A stretch of DNA of 64,000 nt from Phascolomyces articulosus (taxonomy: Eukaryota; Mucoromycota; Mucoromycetes; Mucorales; Lichtheimiaceae): the NCBI GenBank assembly GCA_025677815.1, contig JAIXMP010000021.1:761847-825846 (forward strand), in the 5' to 3' direction. A program made the position numbers and the translations under genes. The notes under the pieces were generated by a model that was not told the origin of the DNA, made no database searches, and saw nothing but the letters and a program-made list of their open reading frames with translations. Numbering within the stretch: the stretch's first letter is position 1; the number at the start of each line of letters is the position of its first letter. Positions 10,912 through 24,501 of this stretch are shown here, piece by piece.

Positions 10912-12258
10912 AAAAAATTGTTGTTTTCAATATACCAAACCCACCCTTATTACTCCCAAACAATACGCCACGTGACTTTTTATACGCTCTCCTCCATCAA
11001 AATGAAAAATAGAATCTTATAAACTTTCTTCCAAAAGCTGTTATATCGTAAATATAAAGAAAATATATATTTCTCTTTTTATTACTCAACCTTCCTCTTT
11101 ATATATTCCACTAGTATAAATGTCTGTATAAAATATATGCTATTACGTATATCATAAAAAAGAAAAAGGTCAGCAAAATAAGTGCAAATAGCTTTCTGAG
11201 GGCCACTTTAGAAAAAAAAAGAGTTTCACTTGTCATACCAAGCCCATTGTTTTCTTTTCAAAAAGGCAATGGAGGTTTTTACTGGATATAGTACTATCAT
11301 CTGTCCACTACCACAGTTTTTCATGGTAGCCATTTTAACTGAATAAAGGAAAATGACACCTAAAAAAAATATTACACATATATATTAAGTCATCAAATCA
11401 TTCATATTTCTTTATCTTTACCAAACAGTTACTGGATCAACATACTGGGCAATGAAAAATTATATATGAGAGGTGATTTAATGGATAGCAATATATATAT
11501 TTATATTATTTAACTTGTATATATACCAAGTACTTTGATCTCTTTTCAATATGTTGGTACGTAACAAATATAAATCGAAAATAGGAGTGGATAATATGTT
11601 TACTTTTTCTCAATGTATGGTCTTAGTTAAATATTCATTTTGAATCACCAAGCATATTTTCTTAATAACTACTATTTAAGTTGATATTGACCGAGATAAG
11701 GATTTTTTTGTTTTTTCTCTCTCTCTCTGGCTGTGCACCTTTTACAAAATATTTAACCAGCTGCGTAAGTCATTGACACCAAATGATCCCAGTTTCGTGA
11801 ACCTATATATTACAGTATGAAAACAGAATCTTCAACACTATTCCCAAATGAACTATAGTAGATGGGATTTGATAATAACGTGCGTGTTTGCATATCAAAA
11901 TTTCAAATATCTTTTTACACAGACCAACAGTTAGAACTTGTAGTATCACAGAAGATGACATAATAGGATTTTACTGGATTACCATTTTGGGTAAGCATTT
12001 AGAAAACTCCTTCTGGATCGTATTTGTAAGTATATCAACAGCAAATCAAATCACATGTAGCATGCTACCCCGCGAAGGGTGCTATTTCTGCTTATGAAAT
12101 GCAATATACCTATTTGATGTGTATGCCATATCTTTGTTTTTTTTTCTAAAGCTTGAACGGACCCCATCTATTTTTTCACTCTCTTTCTCTTTTTTTTCCT
12201 TCTTTTTACTTTATCCTTTCTTTTCTTTCTTCCTCCTCACTCTTTTTTATATATCACA
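10912..12258. other. Spacer between the two cytochrome b5 genes
   Basis: AT-rich with 3' UTR of the solo gene. An exon-like peptide at about 11935-11991 ends in a GTAAGC donor, with no partner found. 12160-12258 is the pyrimidine-rich promoter/leader of the next gene. Confidence 0.5.
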
Positions 12259-14268
12259 ATGAAAACATTTACTGTCGAAGAAGTTGCTCAACACAACAAA
12301 CCTAACGATCTTTGGATTATTGTGGATGGTAAGGTATTTGATCTTACCAACTTTGTAAGTGACCACCCTGGTGGCAAAAAGGTGCTTGTCAAGATCGCTG
12401 GCAAGGATGCCACCAAGAAATTCAAACAATTCCATAATGATGCCATTATGCAACGTGTTGGTTTACCAATGCAAATCGGTGTCATTGGTGGAGCCGAAAA
12501 GAAAGAAGAAGCTGCTCCAAAGGCTGCTCCAGCTCCTGCTGCTCCTGCTGCAGCTGCTACACCTGTTATTTCTGGCGAACTTGTTACTGCAGATCAAGCT
12601 AAGTTTGGAAACGGCATTCCCTATGGTGATCCCACTTGGTACCAAGAATGGAACAGGTAAATAAAGCTTTTTTTTGGAGATTGAAATGTCAAAAAGATCA
12701 AATTGTTGTCATGGAGGGATTTTAAACTCATTGTGGAATGAACTATAAATATTAGCCCTTACTACAATGAATCGCACATTCGTCTCCGAAAGGCTATTCG
12801 TGAATTCGCTGATAAGGAACTTATGCCTTACTGCCACGAATGGAGTGAAGCTAAGGCTATTCCCCGTGAAGTTGTCAAGAAGGTCGGTCAATTGGGTTTC
12901 TTGAACGCTGTCTCAGGTGCTGGTACCAACCCTTCCATTGCCCATCTTATGCCTTACCCTCTTCCTGCTGGCATTAAGCCTGAAGAATTCGATATCTTCC
13001 ACGAATTTATCTGTGTTGACGAAATTGCTCGTTGCGGTTCAGGTGGTCTTTTGTGGGCTTTACAAGGTGGTTTGGCTATTGCTTTACCTCCTGTGATGAA
13101 CTTTGCTCCTGAACCAATTAAGAACAAGGTTGTTCCCGAATGTTTGGCTGGTGAGAAGTTTATTGCCTTGGCAATTACCGAACCCTCTGCTGTAAGTTTA
13201 AATAGTAAAGGTAGCATAAATGTTTACCAAGGGAATAAACCCAATTAGGGAGACTGTTATTTACTAATCTGGAATTCCAATACTAATTTTTTGAATTTAG
13301 GGTTCGGATGTTGCTGGTTTGCAAACAAATGCTGTGGATAAGGGTGATTACTTTTTGTTGAACGGTGAAAAGAAATGGATCACCCAAGGTGCTTATGCTG
13401 ACTATTATGTCGTTGCATGCCGTACTGGTGGTGCTGGTATGGGTGGTGTATCCTTGTTCTTGGTTGAACGTGCTTGGGAAGGTGTTGAAGCTCGTTACAT
13501 GGATGTGATGGGTATGTATGGCATTTTATTCTTTCTCTCTCTATATATAAAATCATACTCTGACCACCCCATCTCTTTTCAAATATCTTTTTTTTAGGTA
13601 TGTGGGGTTCAGGCACTTCGTACATTACTTTTGAAGATGTAAGTTGAAAGATTGTATGATTGGGGGAAAAAAATCAAAAAGCAAATAGATGGAAAAAAAA
13701 TATTAACTAACCATCAATATCATAAAAGGTGAAAGTTCCCAAGACTCACTTGATTGGTGAATTGAACCAAGGTTTCAAGTACATTATGCACAACTTTAAT
13801 CATGAACGTCTTGGTATTGTTATGCAAGCCAACCGTCTTGCCCGTGTCTGTATTGAAGAATCTTATGCTTATTCCTTGAAGCGTAAGACCTTTGGTGTTC
13901 GCTTGATTGATCACCCTGTCATTCGTAACAAGTTGGGTCACATGATCCGTCAATGCGAAGCTACTCACGCATGGCTTGAAAACATCATGTATCAAATCAA
14001 GACTTTGCCTCAAGAATCTCAACCTTCCCGTCTTGGTGGCCCTATTGCTTTGCTTAAAGCCCAAAGCACTCAAACTTTCGAATATTGTGCACGCGAAGCT
14101 GCTCAAATCTTTGGTGGCTTGTCTTATACCCGTGGTGGACAGGGTGAAAAGGTCGAACGTTTGTATCGTGAAGTTCGTGCTTATGCTATTCCCGGTGGTT
14201 CTGAAGAAATCATGTTGGATCTTGGTATTCGACAAAGTATGAAGAAGGTCCCCAAGTCCAGTCTTTAA
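12259..14268 (+). CDS. Cytochrome b5-acyl-CoA dehydrogenase fusion
   Basis: Exons 12259-12656, 12756-13191, 13301-13511, 13598-13638 and 13729-14268 encode 541 residues. Residues 1-77 are a cytochrome b5 domain (heme ligands His36, His59), followed by an Ala/Pro linker and then an acyl-CoA dehydrogenase: N-terminal helices (HIRLRKAIREFADKEL), the FAD-binding ALAITEPSAGSDVAGLQT and KKWITQGAYADYY, and the C-terminal IFGGLSYTRGGQGEKVERLY. FAD-linked alpha,beta-dehydrogenation of acyl-CoA is the family reaction; the heme domain probably takes part in electron transfer. The usual catalytic Glu near the C-terminus (YEGT in medium-chain enzymes) is Gly here (YAIPGGSEE), while Glu388 in NHERLGI sits where isovaleryl- and long-chain enzymes keep their base. 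Fungal b5-ACAD fusions are known; location (mitochondria or peroxisome) is not clear, the C-terminus being SSL. Confidence 0.92.
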
Positions 14269-17200
14269 ATTGCTCCTACCCGCAAAATGGATGAATATTA
14301 TATAGATTTATTTTTTTTAACTAATGAATATGTACATATTAAACAAAAAGAACCTCGAAAAAGATTCACAACTTCATAATTTTGTATCACTTGTAGTATT
14401 TGAGAAAAAAAAGTGTGGCGATATTTTTAAAAGACATCAATATCTATAAATTACACTGATTTATGCAACTCTGCAACTGTAAAGTGTCAAAAGAGGTTTA
14501 AAATCTTACAAGTCGCACCAAGTATCCTTCTTTAGAATTATTTGTACAACGGAATATCCATGAATGTTCACACTGGTTTTGAAGCATTTACTGGTATTCA
14601 TGAATTAAGCTTTTTATAGAATTATTTTTTTTCGCTTTGAATGCATAGAAAAAAGACGCTCTTTAATTCTAAATTCATTTTTAAGCAATTTCTTTTTCGT
14701 TGTTATATATAAAGTATTGTCTATTGTTTAAATAAATTTCCCGTACATCATAATATAAATATTTTTATTATAGCGACATGGTTAATATTTGTTGCTCAAC
14801 AGTTGTTCGTATAATATATATATCTTTGAAATTTAAATTCATCAAGACAGTACATCCGAAACTGTATTTTTTCATATAGAAATCGATTCTAGTCTGTATA
14901 TTCTATAATTTATTTTGTCGATTGCTATATAAACTTATATTTTCGTTGGTGATGGAATTGTCAGCCTACCGAGAAATCCATAAAAGACTGTATTATTTAA
15001 GAGTCAGTCATCACCAGGGGCAACATGTGTAGTCTGAAGAAAACGCAACTTTGTCTCGGATCGGTCTGGATAAACTTGTTGAGATATGATATAATACGCT
15101 TTGTTGCTTATCGATATCCTCATTATAACATAATCAAATCGCTTCGTTTGAGATAACGCAATTATTTACTATATGTTAATTATTTCATATTGTTAAAGAC
15201 GAATGGGGTATTTCCAGTCAATAGTACAAACATCATGGCGACATTTAGTAGCTTATATAAAATGATTGACAAATATGCTTACCAAAAGACGTGAGTAACT
15301 TCTAGAACATTCCCATCACCCCATGATGAATTATATAAATAGAAGAAACCGAACTAGCAGCTGTAAAAATGCAACATGTGGTTCCCAAGTCAAATGTATG
15401 AAAAACGACTGTATAAATATAGTACATTATTATTTCAAGACATATTCGTATTTTATAAAGTTCTAAGTATACCTTGCTATCCATTAAATCTTATTAATTT
15501 TTATTGAATCAAGTGATCCATAAGAGATATATAATGACTGATGAAGGATAGCAGAATGAAATAGTATGCGTAACATGTTCTTTATATTACACCAAAAGCA
15601 TACTTTAGAGCATGATATTAAGTGAAGAAAGCATTTTAAAAAGAAAGAAATGGCTAAATGTTTAAGAAAGCACAGGTTTTTTTAGGTAATTATTACCATT
15701 ACCACAGAAGTATCCCAACCGTTTGTAAAGAAACCATACTGTGTAAACCTAAATTGGGACTCCAATATATTGACGAACATGAATCCAAAATACGTAATAA
15801 AAAATAGATAGAGAGCCTCGTCATAGGAGGTATAGAATGTGTTACAGAAGACCAAGAATTTTGGACGTTTTTTTTAACTATAATAAAATGGAATAATGTT
15901 TTTCCGATTATATCTGATTTGGGTTAATACCTGATCTTATTAAATGGAATGCTTTTTGTCAAAAAATGTATATCGCGATCTAGTATATAAAGAGCTATAT
16001 ATATGTCAATAGATTCTCCTATCAGGAATATTACATTCATCTTCTATTTTTATCCCTATGAAATTTAATCCGATATTGCTTATTTCGTTTTTCATTTACA
16101 ACTTTTCATTCATATCATTAGAAGGTTTAGAAGCCAAAGAGGCTCACAATCTCACTTAATCCCCCCCAAAAAAGCTTCTTTATTCTATTAACCGCGGGAA
16201 ATGACGTGCAGATATTTCTAACCCAGTGCACTAACACTTGTCCTTGTCAAAATTTTATTCTTGTTTTTATTTGTATAATATGGTCTATAGATTACGTGAA
16301 CAAGCTCCTTTTTTTTTTCTCTATTAAAAAGTGGAAAGTGGGTGGGTATTGAAACACCTTAGGAAATTTCTATTGAACATTATATCAACCGTGAAATAAT
16401 CTCAATAACTAACTCATTAAGTTATTGTAATTAGTAATGATATTAACAAAGAAGGAAAGAATAAATTCTTGGAATATTATATTCTTAATTGATTGACAAA
16501 CTCTCAATAAAAGAGATTTGCACACACAATAGAAAGTCAATTTTAAATGTAACATGGTTCATTGTATAGCGATCCTCCTTCCCTTAGTAACAGAGACTGG
16601 GGTTGTACCACGCGACATCTCACAAAATCGAGATTGTGGGCTGCGAATCAAATAACTATTCTGGGTTTATTGCAACTGTGAGAGCTGAAAAAAAACAACT
16701 AAACCAATTGAGTAAGAATGTCGTTCTTGTTGATATAATACACCTCATCTGCTAAACAGAAAAAAATGGGATAAACCTCAAAGTATAATAGGTGTGGTCC
16801 AAAAGAGTCCATTTCATATCTATATTTGATTAATAAGCATATATGCAAATAAGAATGGGGATTTCCTTTATACATACGTAAATATCAAATATGCTACTAG
16901 TACATACTGGTATTTGGTTGACACATCTCTGGCACTTTTTAATTTCAATACCAAAAATCCGGCAACAAGGATTAAGACCACAATAAATTAAGCTTACTTT
17001 TGGATACATTATCGGTAAGTCGACCTTTTATTATTCCTCGTAAACAAATTTGTATGTGCTTCCACACATTCTTTTGAACTTTTATTAACCAGTACTAAAT
17101 AGAAAAGTAAGATAATTCCTTCGAACACTTCGTTACTATCGATTGCTATCACGTTTTAAGTTTTAGATTTTACATCTAGCTAATAGCCAAAACTAGATAA

Positions 17201-19009
17201 TCATAAAATGTTACATTATGTGGCCTTCAAACTAAATTGTAAAAGTGCTTATATCCTATGGAATATTAAGTTTTCCTTATTACAAACTGGTAGAAACATC
17301 AGTATAAAACAATAACCATATAGCAAAATACTCATGGATTTTATTGTAGTTCGTTAAGAGGATATAATAATGTATATTGATCTAAATTTTATACTATACA
17401 GAAGAAAAAAATTCTTATCATGTCTAGACTTTTGGCGGAGAGCCATCAACACAACCCCTGTTCGTTATTTTTATTATAAAGAGCTATTTATAACAAAATA
17501 AAATTGTTGTTCTGATTCTTCCTTTATTGTTATGTTCATCTATCTCTCATCAATGATACTTGAAATAACATGAAACATAATGTTTTCCTAAGTGCTTTAT
17601 TTACAATGATTAGATATGGTTATTTATATCCAAACATTTCATAATAATTAATATATAATTAATAATCCAAGGATGAACATATTCCGCTTATATTTTTATT
17701 TTGACTTGATCGCTCATTTTCATATAAGGACTTTTGTTTACTATTATTATTACTATTGTTAAACAATTTAAATGGTATCTTAATAGCTTTAAATAAATTC
17801 TTAGAAGTTTGCTACTAACAATAGTATCAGTTTCCTTTTATTATTGTTTCACCTTCATAGACCTCATATATTATTCATCTCATCTCATAACACCCCGCAG
17901 TAGTAGTAATAAAAAAGTGATTTGCGGAACTTATTAGCGTTACACCCTGCGATAATATAAACCAATACTCTTCAATACAAAAAAAAAAGATTCTCAATTG
18001 TCTTGAAAACTTTTTTTGGGGGGGGAGGATAAAGAAAAAATGACGAAGAATAAGTCTAATTTGCGAGAGAGCTATGGAAGAATGTGTATGTACATACAAC
18101 AGAGTTAGAGACTTTATGCAAGTAAATGAGCTTGTAAAGTTTAAATAAACATAGTTGAAACTATTTGAAGATAATCAACATGAGTTTAACAACCTAAAAT
18201 AAAATATCATTCACTAGGTAATACATTTTCAACCAAAAAAAGGAATCTTGATATCATACAGCTACAAGGTTCTAATACAAATGCTCAAATTTATAATAGG
18301 TACCATTGGTTATATCATAACAGAACGGATAAATTTATTCCTATTTGCTGTTAGTGACGACAGCAGGAGACTGATAATAACTCTCCTACCGAGCTAAGAA
18401 CCCTGACTTTTTCCGTTTCACAGTTACCTAGAACCTTTCGTTTGTATACAAGTGTATATATACTAACCCTAATGTAGGAACAGGAACAGATCGCTAGCGT
18501 ACATTGTACAACAACAGGTATTGTAGTACTCAAGGGCCCAGTATTTAGCAATAACGCGGATATAGAGACTGGAAAGGGAATAAATTAGAGGTGAGACAGA
18601 ATAAAAAGTATAAAGTATAATTTTTTCAATGTTGGTTTTTATTATTATTATTATAAATCTAATAAAAGATTAGACAGAAAAAAGAAAATCTAAAAAAAAA
18701 ACAAAAATGAGAAATGCATATGAAAGAAAGGGGAAAATGTCATTATTTGGAGAAAAACGAAGGGGGCATATATATATGATACATAAGAAGGAAAAATGTT
18801 TGTTTTAAGTACTAAAATATGTGTAATTAAAATGAAAAAAAATGAGTGAATGAAAAATAAAAATGTGTGATTTTGAATGAATATATAATAAAGTATAAAA
18901 AAGGAACTGGAGGTATATTATCATGCTGTTTTTTTGTGTGTCAATGTGTAAGCTTTGTATATAACATATATGAATTGTTTTTTTTTTTGAGGAGAGAGGT
19001 ATTGTTGAA
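14269..19009. other. Long gene-poor AT-rich region
   Basis: About 4.7 kb without a recognisable gene. It contains the 3' UTRs of the dehydrogenase gene (left) and of the RGS gene (right, from about 18600). A small signal-peptide-like ORF lies at 16058-16159. No RNA genes were recognised. Confidence 0.5.
16058..16159 (+). CDS. Possible tiny secreted peptide (33 aa)
   Basis: ATG, a hydrophobic start (MKFNPILLISFFIYNFSFIS) and a short polar tail (EGLEAKEAHNLT) before TAA. A TATATAAAG-like box lies about 75 bases upstream. It looks like a signal peptide but is within the size that AT-rich DNA produces by chance; it may also be a first exon. Speculative. Confidence 0.2.
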   Translation: MKFNPILLISFFIYNFSFISLEGLEAKEAHNLT

Positions 19010-21217
19010 TTAGTCTTCTTGTTGTGCTTCGCGACTAGCCATCATATTACGATAACGTTCAGTACGGATAAAACGTGGAACAGAATCTTGTGCCATTATA
19101 CGACAAATGTGGTCGTTTACACGGTCGTACAATCCAATAAGATCATTGAGGATATCAATATTAGGTCCATGCAATACCACGGACTTTTGATCCGTTACCA
19201 CTTGAATTGTACCAGAAGAGAATGGAAGATCCCTGGTCGCACCAGCAGCAACTGCGAAAGTTGCGGTAACAAGCTTGATGATTTCTTGGCGTAAGCCATG
19301 GTCAATGTTGACTTCCGAAGGTGCATTCGGGCCGAGGTAAGTATCGTATAATTTATAGGAATCGGACAACAGTTCTTTCTGACTAGCGTTGGCATTGTTT
19401 TTCTTCCGTAAAGTGTGGAACGCGACCCAAAAGTTGATGTTCTCTTCACAGTAATTGGCCTTCATAAAATCACGAAAATACATACGTTGTACTCGATCTT
19501 CGAGAATCTGTGTCAATCGCATCCATTGTGAATCCTTGGGTAAACTATTACTAGATATCGGAACATGTTCACCTCCATGAACAATTTCATCCCCTACATC
19601 CAATCCACTATCTTGTGAAGAGGAGGAAGAAGTGGCTGAACGTCTCATTCCTTTATCATCTGTCTTGCTGTCCTGAGCACTACTAGTAGCACCCCCCGCT
19701 CCTGACCGCAGTTTGAGTAACTTTTGTGTCAACTCGTCAAGTTCTTCTTCTGAACTCTTTAAACTGGATTGGTCGTCAGAAGAGGAAGATTTATCCTGCT
19801 GTTGTGTACTGAATCCAAAATCATATTTTTTATTTCCTTCTGATTCAATGACGATTTCTTTGCTCCCTGTTGCTTTGCTGAGAGATTGAGGTTGTTGTTT
19901 GCGTTCATTCACGGTTGCCTGAGGAACACCCATGATTACAACGTGTTCATCTGTTGGTAATAGCCGATTCGCATGAGCTTTTTGCTTTTGTACCAATTCA
20001 GTTTTATCACCAAATGATTGGTCGCTCGATGAATCGACAGAACTGGCTTTATCACAGATTTGTTCCCAACCAAGTACTTTTTGTCCCCGTTGCGTCACAT
20101 AGTAAAGTGTGCTTTTCGTCATTTTGAATTGTGCCACACTATCTCCACGGGTATAATTTTCACGATCGGCTTTGTCAATAATTTGATCGATCCATCCATA
20201 CAACACAAATTCTGCTGCTATTGATTCTGCTTCTTGTGGCGTCACTGCAGTGGTGTATTCGGATAACCATTCAAAACATTGATATCCATAGAATGTAAAA
20301 CGAAAATCACCTAAATTTCTTTCCTTAACACCACCTACATCATCGGCTAATAACTTTTCTGTTGGTAACCATGCCATCATTGTCTATACATCAACAGTTA
20401 TAATAATAATATTGATTAATTCATTTGCTTTTTTGAGAGTCAAACGTCTAAATATAAGATAATTTTTTACCCGAAAACAATTCGTCATATTAGGTCTATT
20501 GAACGCCAATTTATCGTCTTTATGTAGTCGTTCAAACGTAAAGATTTTAAAGGAATCTATTCGTGCCATGGACTCTTGCATATGACTGACGGAAACATGC
20601 GCTCGTTTTGAGAATTGTTGAATCATATACTTGGCTTTGGGTGTAGGTCGCCAAATGCCTTTATCTTTCATTGTACGATTCTGTGGATTGAGGGCATCTT
20701 CAGCAAGTCGTGCATTGAGAACGTGAGTACCTAACGTTTTTGCCATGATGGGTGTCATGCTAAAAGTGGTTGTGGTGCGCGTAGAAATTTGTCGTGTAGG
20801 ATCGGCTGGATCAGGTGTTCGAACGACATGAGTAAATTTAAGGTCTGCCAAAGACTTTATTGCTTCTTCTGTTGTGAATGTGCCAGCATAAGTTCGAAAG
20901 AAGGAGCGGTGTTCGGTAAGAGGCATTTGTATTAGTAAGGCTGAAAAAAGATCAAATAAATCCTAAAACATGATATAATAATGCATGCATATATTTCTGT
21001 CAGTTCTACTTTTTTTTTCATCTCTCTTTCAATAGAATTCAACTAGTAAAGTGTGATTTCTTATTGTGATTTGGTTATTATCAAAAGAAAAAACCATTGG
21101 AAAGGATAAAAATTCTATTGGTATGATGAATGATTGGTTACTAACTTTAACATAAGGTCGACCTGTAGAGGTGACGCGCATCATGGATGTATAAGTAGCC
21201 AGATGACTATTTGGCAT
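19010..21217 (-). CDS. RGS-domain regulator of G-protein signalling with DEP domains
   Basis: Exons 21217-21146, 20962-20471 and 20383-19010 (introns 183 and 87 nt) give 645 residues. The small first exon ends ...TSTGRPYVK and joins in phase to DLFDLFSALLIQMPLTEHR, the start of the first fungal DEP region; the second DEP-like block is DFRFTFYGYQCFEWLSEYTT. A Ser-rich linker follows, then the RGS box (QILEDRVQRMYFRDFMKANY, CEENINFWVAFHTLRKK, ending RFIRTERYRNMM). This is the Sst2/FlbA/Crg1 architecture: GTPase-activating protein for heterotrimeric G-alpha, tuning pheromone, nutrient or growth signalling at the plasma membrane, with DEP domains for receptor docking. The ORF starting MPLTEHR at 20926 is not the true start because the conserved residues before it are encoded in frame upstream. 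Confidence 0.92.
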
Positions 21218-23074
21218 AATGAATAATTATGATACAAAAGAAAAATATAAATAAATCGAATGAAAAGGAAAGAAAGAAAGAATAAGTGGGGTTGATCGTA
21301 GAGTGTATGAAAAAAAAAAAAAAAACTAAAAAGAGGGCGTGTTGTGTATTTTAGCCAAAAGCTAATATTTAGTAGTGAGAAAAAAAGGTTATCGCACCCA
21401 ACAACAAAATCCAAGAGGCTGGTTTCTTTTTATTATTTTTTATTTTTTTGGGGGAGGAAAGGAGGAAGAAGTGGATGAGAAAGTATAAAATAAGTGAAAG
21501 AGAAGAAGAAGAAAAAAAAAGAAGGCGTAAATGTAAATGTTATTTAAAAAAAAAGTATCTGAGAAAAAGAAGAAAAGAAGAATACAAAAAATTGATCGGT
21601 TCGAAGTTTCGCATCATTATTCTTACTTTTCAATAAACAACAACCAAAATTTTATTAACACCTCCAGTTTAACACGTGGCTCTCTTAACGGTATTAACTT
21701 GGGGTTCCGTTCTAGCTATTATTGGCGGTGTTGTCGTCAACACCACACACAGACAAATTTGCAGTTATTATAAAAGAAGTAATTGATTGAGGATGTTGAT
21801 TGTATTATTAGGTGAGAGAAAAAGAAATAAAGCAAACGAGAATTTGGGGGGAGTTACGCTAAACTTTAAAGTTCAGTACTGGGATTTTGTTTCTTGTCCA
21901 ACTGTCTGTTCTCTCTCATCTCCATTTTTGTTCATTCAAATCGCGATATGCAATCATTGTAATGACCGACAGGTTTAATACGAGGAGAAAATCATTAAAA
22001 ATACTCCTAATCTTTTATTCTAAAAGTTTCATCCGATAAGTCGCGATTAGTTTCTTGTTCCAAGTAGATTCAGGCACACTATTCCCGCGGGATCAAAAGA
22101 TCGTAAATATATTACCATGGAGATATAAGATGTTGTTACTATCGCCGCTAGCTGGAAATAATCATTCATTTACATTAATAATAAATTAAATAATAATATT
22201 TTGTTTTTAAGGAGTAAATAGGATTATACTAAATAACATTTTACCGGATATGATTGATGATGATTGTTGTATTTATTAGAGTATATAATAACGAACTAAC
22301 TAGCAATTACGTAGCTATTCAAACAAAAATGACAGCTTGCAAAGTTGACTTTTTGAGTTATATTATGTACATCGACGTAAACCGTGGATACTAATCATAC
22401 AACTATTTTTATGATTTACACCGGATTGTTGTTTCACAGATTCTTTACATTTGATCTATCGATCTTCTTTTTTGATTCCAACTTCATTTTCAATCATTTA
22501 TTACTGGATCGATATTCTTTTTTTCATCCCCACCTTGTTCGGAAATAGGCTCCGCATGTTCAACCGAGATCACGGCCCGAAATCGCGCTTAAAAAGACGT
22601 ACACATCAATCATCATCCCCCCATCCTTCAACTATATACCTTTATAGGCTTACAGCATTGATGTGGCCAACAAAACAGAAAAAAAAACATTTTTATGGCG
22701 TGATTTAAACATATTTCACACGGTCTATTTTGATTTTTTTTTTACTAATACGTAGTATTGATTTTATCAATACAATAAAAAAAAATGGGTTCTGATTTAG
22801 ACTAAAAAAAATATAGTAGTGTAATACCAATTGTCTGTGCATCATGCATGTAAATAAAATAGATCCGTCATCCGATGAAGGTAACACATCTAAGCAAGAA
22901 AAAACAACCCACACATTTTATTCCATACAACACACAAATATCACAAACTAAGAGTTTATTTTTCCATATGTCAGTCATTTACATGTTTAAAAAAAACGTG
23001 AGAAATAACAAATTTATATATATAATAATAATCATAACAAGGAAAAAACGTAATAATGTATCGTGTATGGCTTT
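21218..23074. other. Upstream region of the RGS gene and spacer
   Basis: Purine/pyrimidine-rich runs at 21300-21560 are probably the RGS promoter and leader. The remainder is AT-rich spacer with no gene seen. Confidence 0.5.
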
Positions 23075-24501
23075 TTAATCTCTCTTACTTCCACTGACCT
23101 AATAATAAATATTAATGAAAAGAAGATGAGTATTATATATCCAAAATAAGAATCATATTTTAAAAAGATATATAGACCTTTTTGTTTCGTTTTGGTCTAT
23201 AACAACAACATACTTGTACAAAATTATGAAAGATTCTTTCGAAAAATCCCTTGTCACGCTCACCCCATTCTACTTTCCATGTTTCCCCATGTTGGAAAGT
23301 ATCCATATCCATCCAACTACCAAAGACAGGTCGATTGTCTAAAGGTAGAGATCTACCGGAAGCAGTGACAATGGATGTTATTTTTTTTGTGTTAAATGTA
23401 GCAACTTTACAAATCCTTTCTGCTAATATTTTCCCCGTGTCATCTATTTCAAGATTAATCCAAGCAACGTGTTCTTTGTTGATTGATTGTACTCTGAATT
23501 GTTCTATAATAATGATAAGATATATATTTATATATAAAGTTGGTTTCATTATTCTCTTATAATATGCCTTTCTCCTCCTCCCCCTTCGCCACAACCATAT
23601 AAAGATACCAAAATAAAATATAATAACAACATACTTTGGCGTGGCTCTTCTCCATTGTCTGACTCTTTACTATTCTTTTTGAATTTTTCTTTTTTCTTTT
23701 TTGATAGTTTCTTGGGTGAATGTTGTTGTGATTGATCATCTTCTTTTTCAACCATGACAAAAGAATCATCATAAAATGACTGTTCATAGGGGATAGTCGA
23801 ATGATCAAAATCCGGAGGTGTGGGTGGTTGAGGATAATAATTCATTAGACAGGAGTCATTTGAATTAGATGTACTTGTTGTCGGAGGATAACCACTCCAG
23901 TAAGGGGATTCAGAAGAGTACCAAGATCCTGCATCTGATACTGCATTGGTCATAAATGTTTGATTCCGAGGTGGGGGCGCCGGTGGTTCTTGAGGTAACG
24001 GTTTCGACGGTGTACAAGGAATTCTATATGTTTCTGGGTATTGTGGTTGTTGTTGTATTTGTGGTGCTGGTGGTGGACCTGCTATTTTCCATTCTTCCGT
24101 AAACATGGGTTGCTGCTGTTGTGTAGTAGTAGCACCAATACCAAACATACTATTATTACCATGATCTACCATCGAGGCCCGTTGCTATCGATTAATTAAT
24201 TAATTAAATCTCTTTCTCTTTTGGTTACACGTCCTCTTTTTTCTTTTGATAAGGTTGTTTAGTACATACCATTGGTTGGTGGTACGGTTCATAATAGTTG
24301 ATTTGGTAACCCATTGGCATTTCACGATTGTCATTGGGATCTACTTTTTTTTTTTTTTAGAAATGGCCTGACATGGGTAACTGACATGTATATATATGTA
24401 TTCCTTATACATTTATTTTTTGTATTTCAGAATGAAATCCTATCATATTATTTTTTTTTATATAGAATACCTTGATATTGTTGATGATAATACGAAGACA
24501 T
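23075..24501 (-). CDS. Uncharacterised Pro/Gln-rich protein
   Basis: Proposed exons 24501-24471, 24340-24270, 24184-23635, 23503-23214 and 23098-23075 give 321 residues; every junction keeps phase. The N-terminal part is rich in Tyr, Gln and Pro (MSSYYHQQYQ start, later APPPAPQIQQQPQ and EPPAPPPRNQTF), then an acidic and Lys-rich stretch (KKLSKKKKEKFKKNSK). The C-terminal exon has a globular look: KEHVAWINLEIDDTGKILAE, VTASGRSLPLDNRPVFGSW and GERDKGFFERIFHNFVQ. The last 24-bp exon (VSGSKRD) is the weakest piece; reading through the donor instead adds VCCCYRPKRNKKVYISF and ends at 23160. I do not recognise the family. Lys-rich stretch and low complexity would fit a nuclear or scaffold protein, but this is guesswork. 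Confidence 0.65.
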
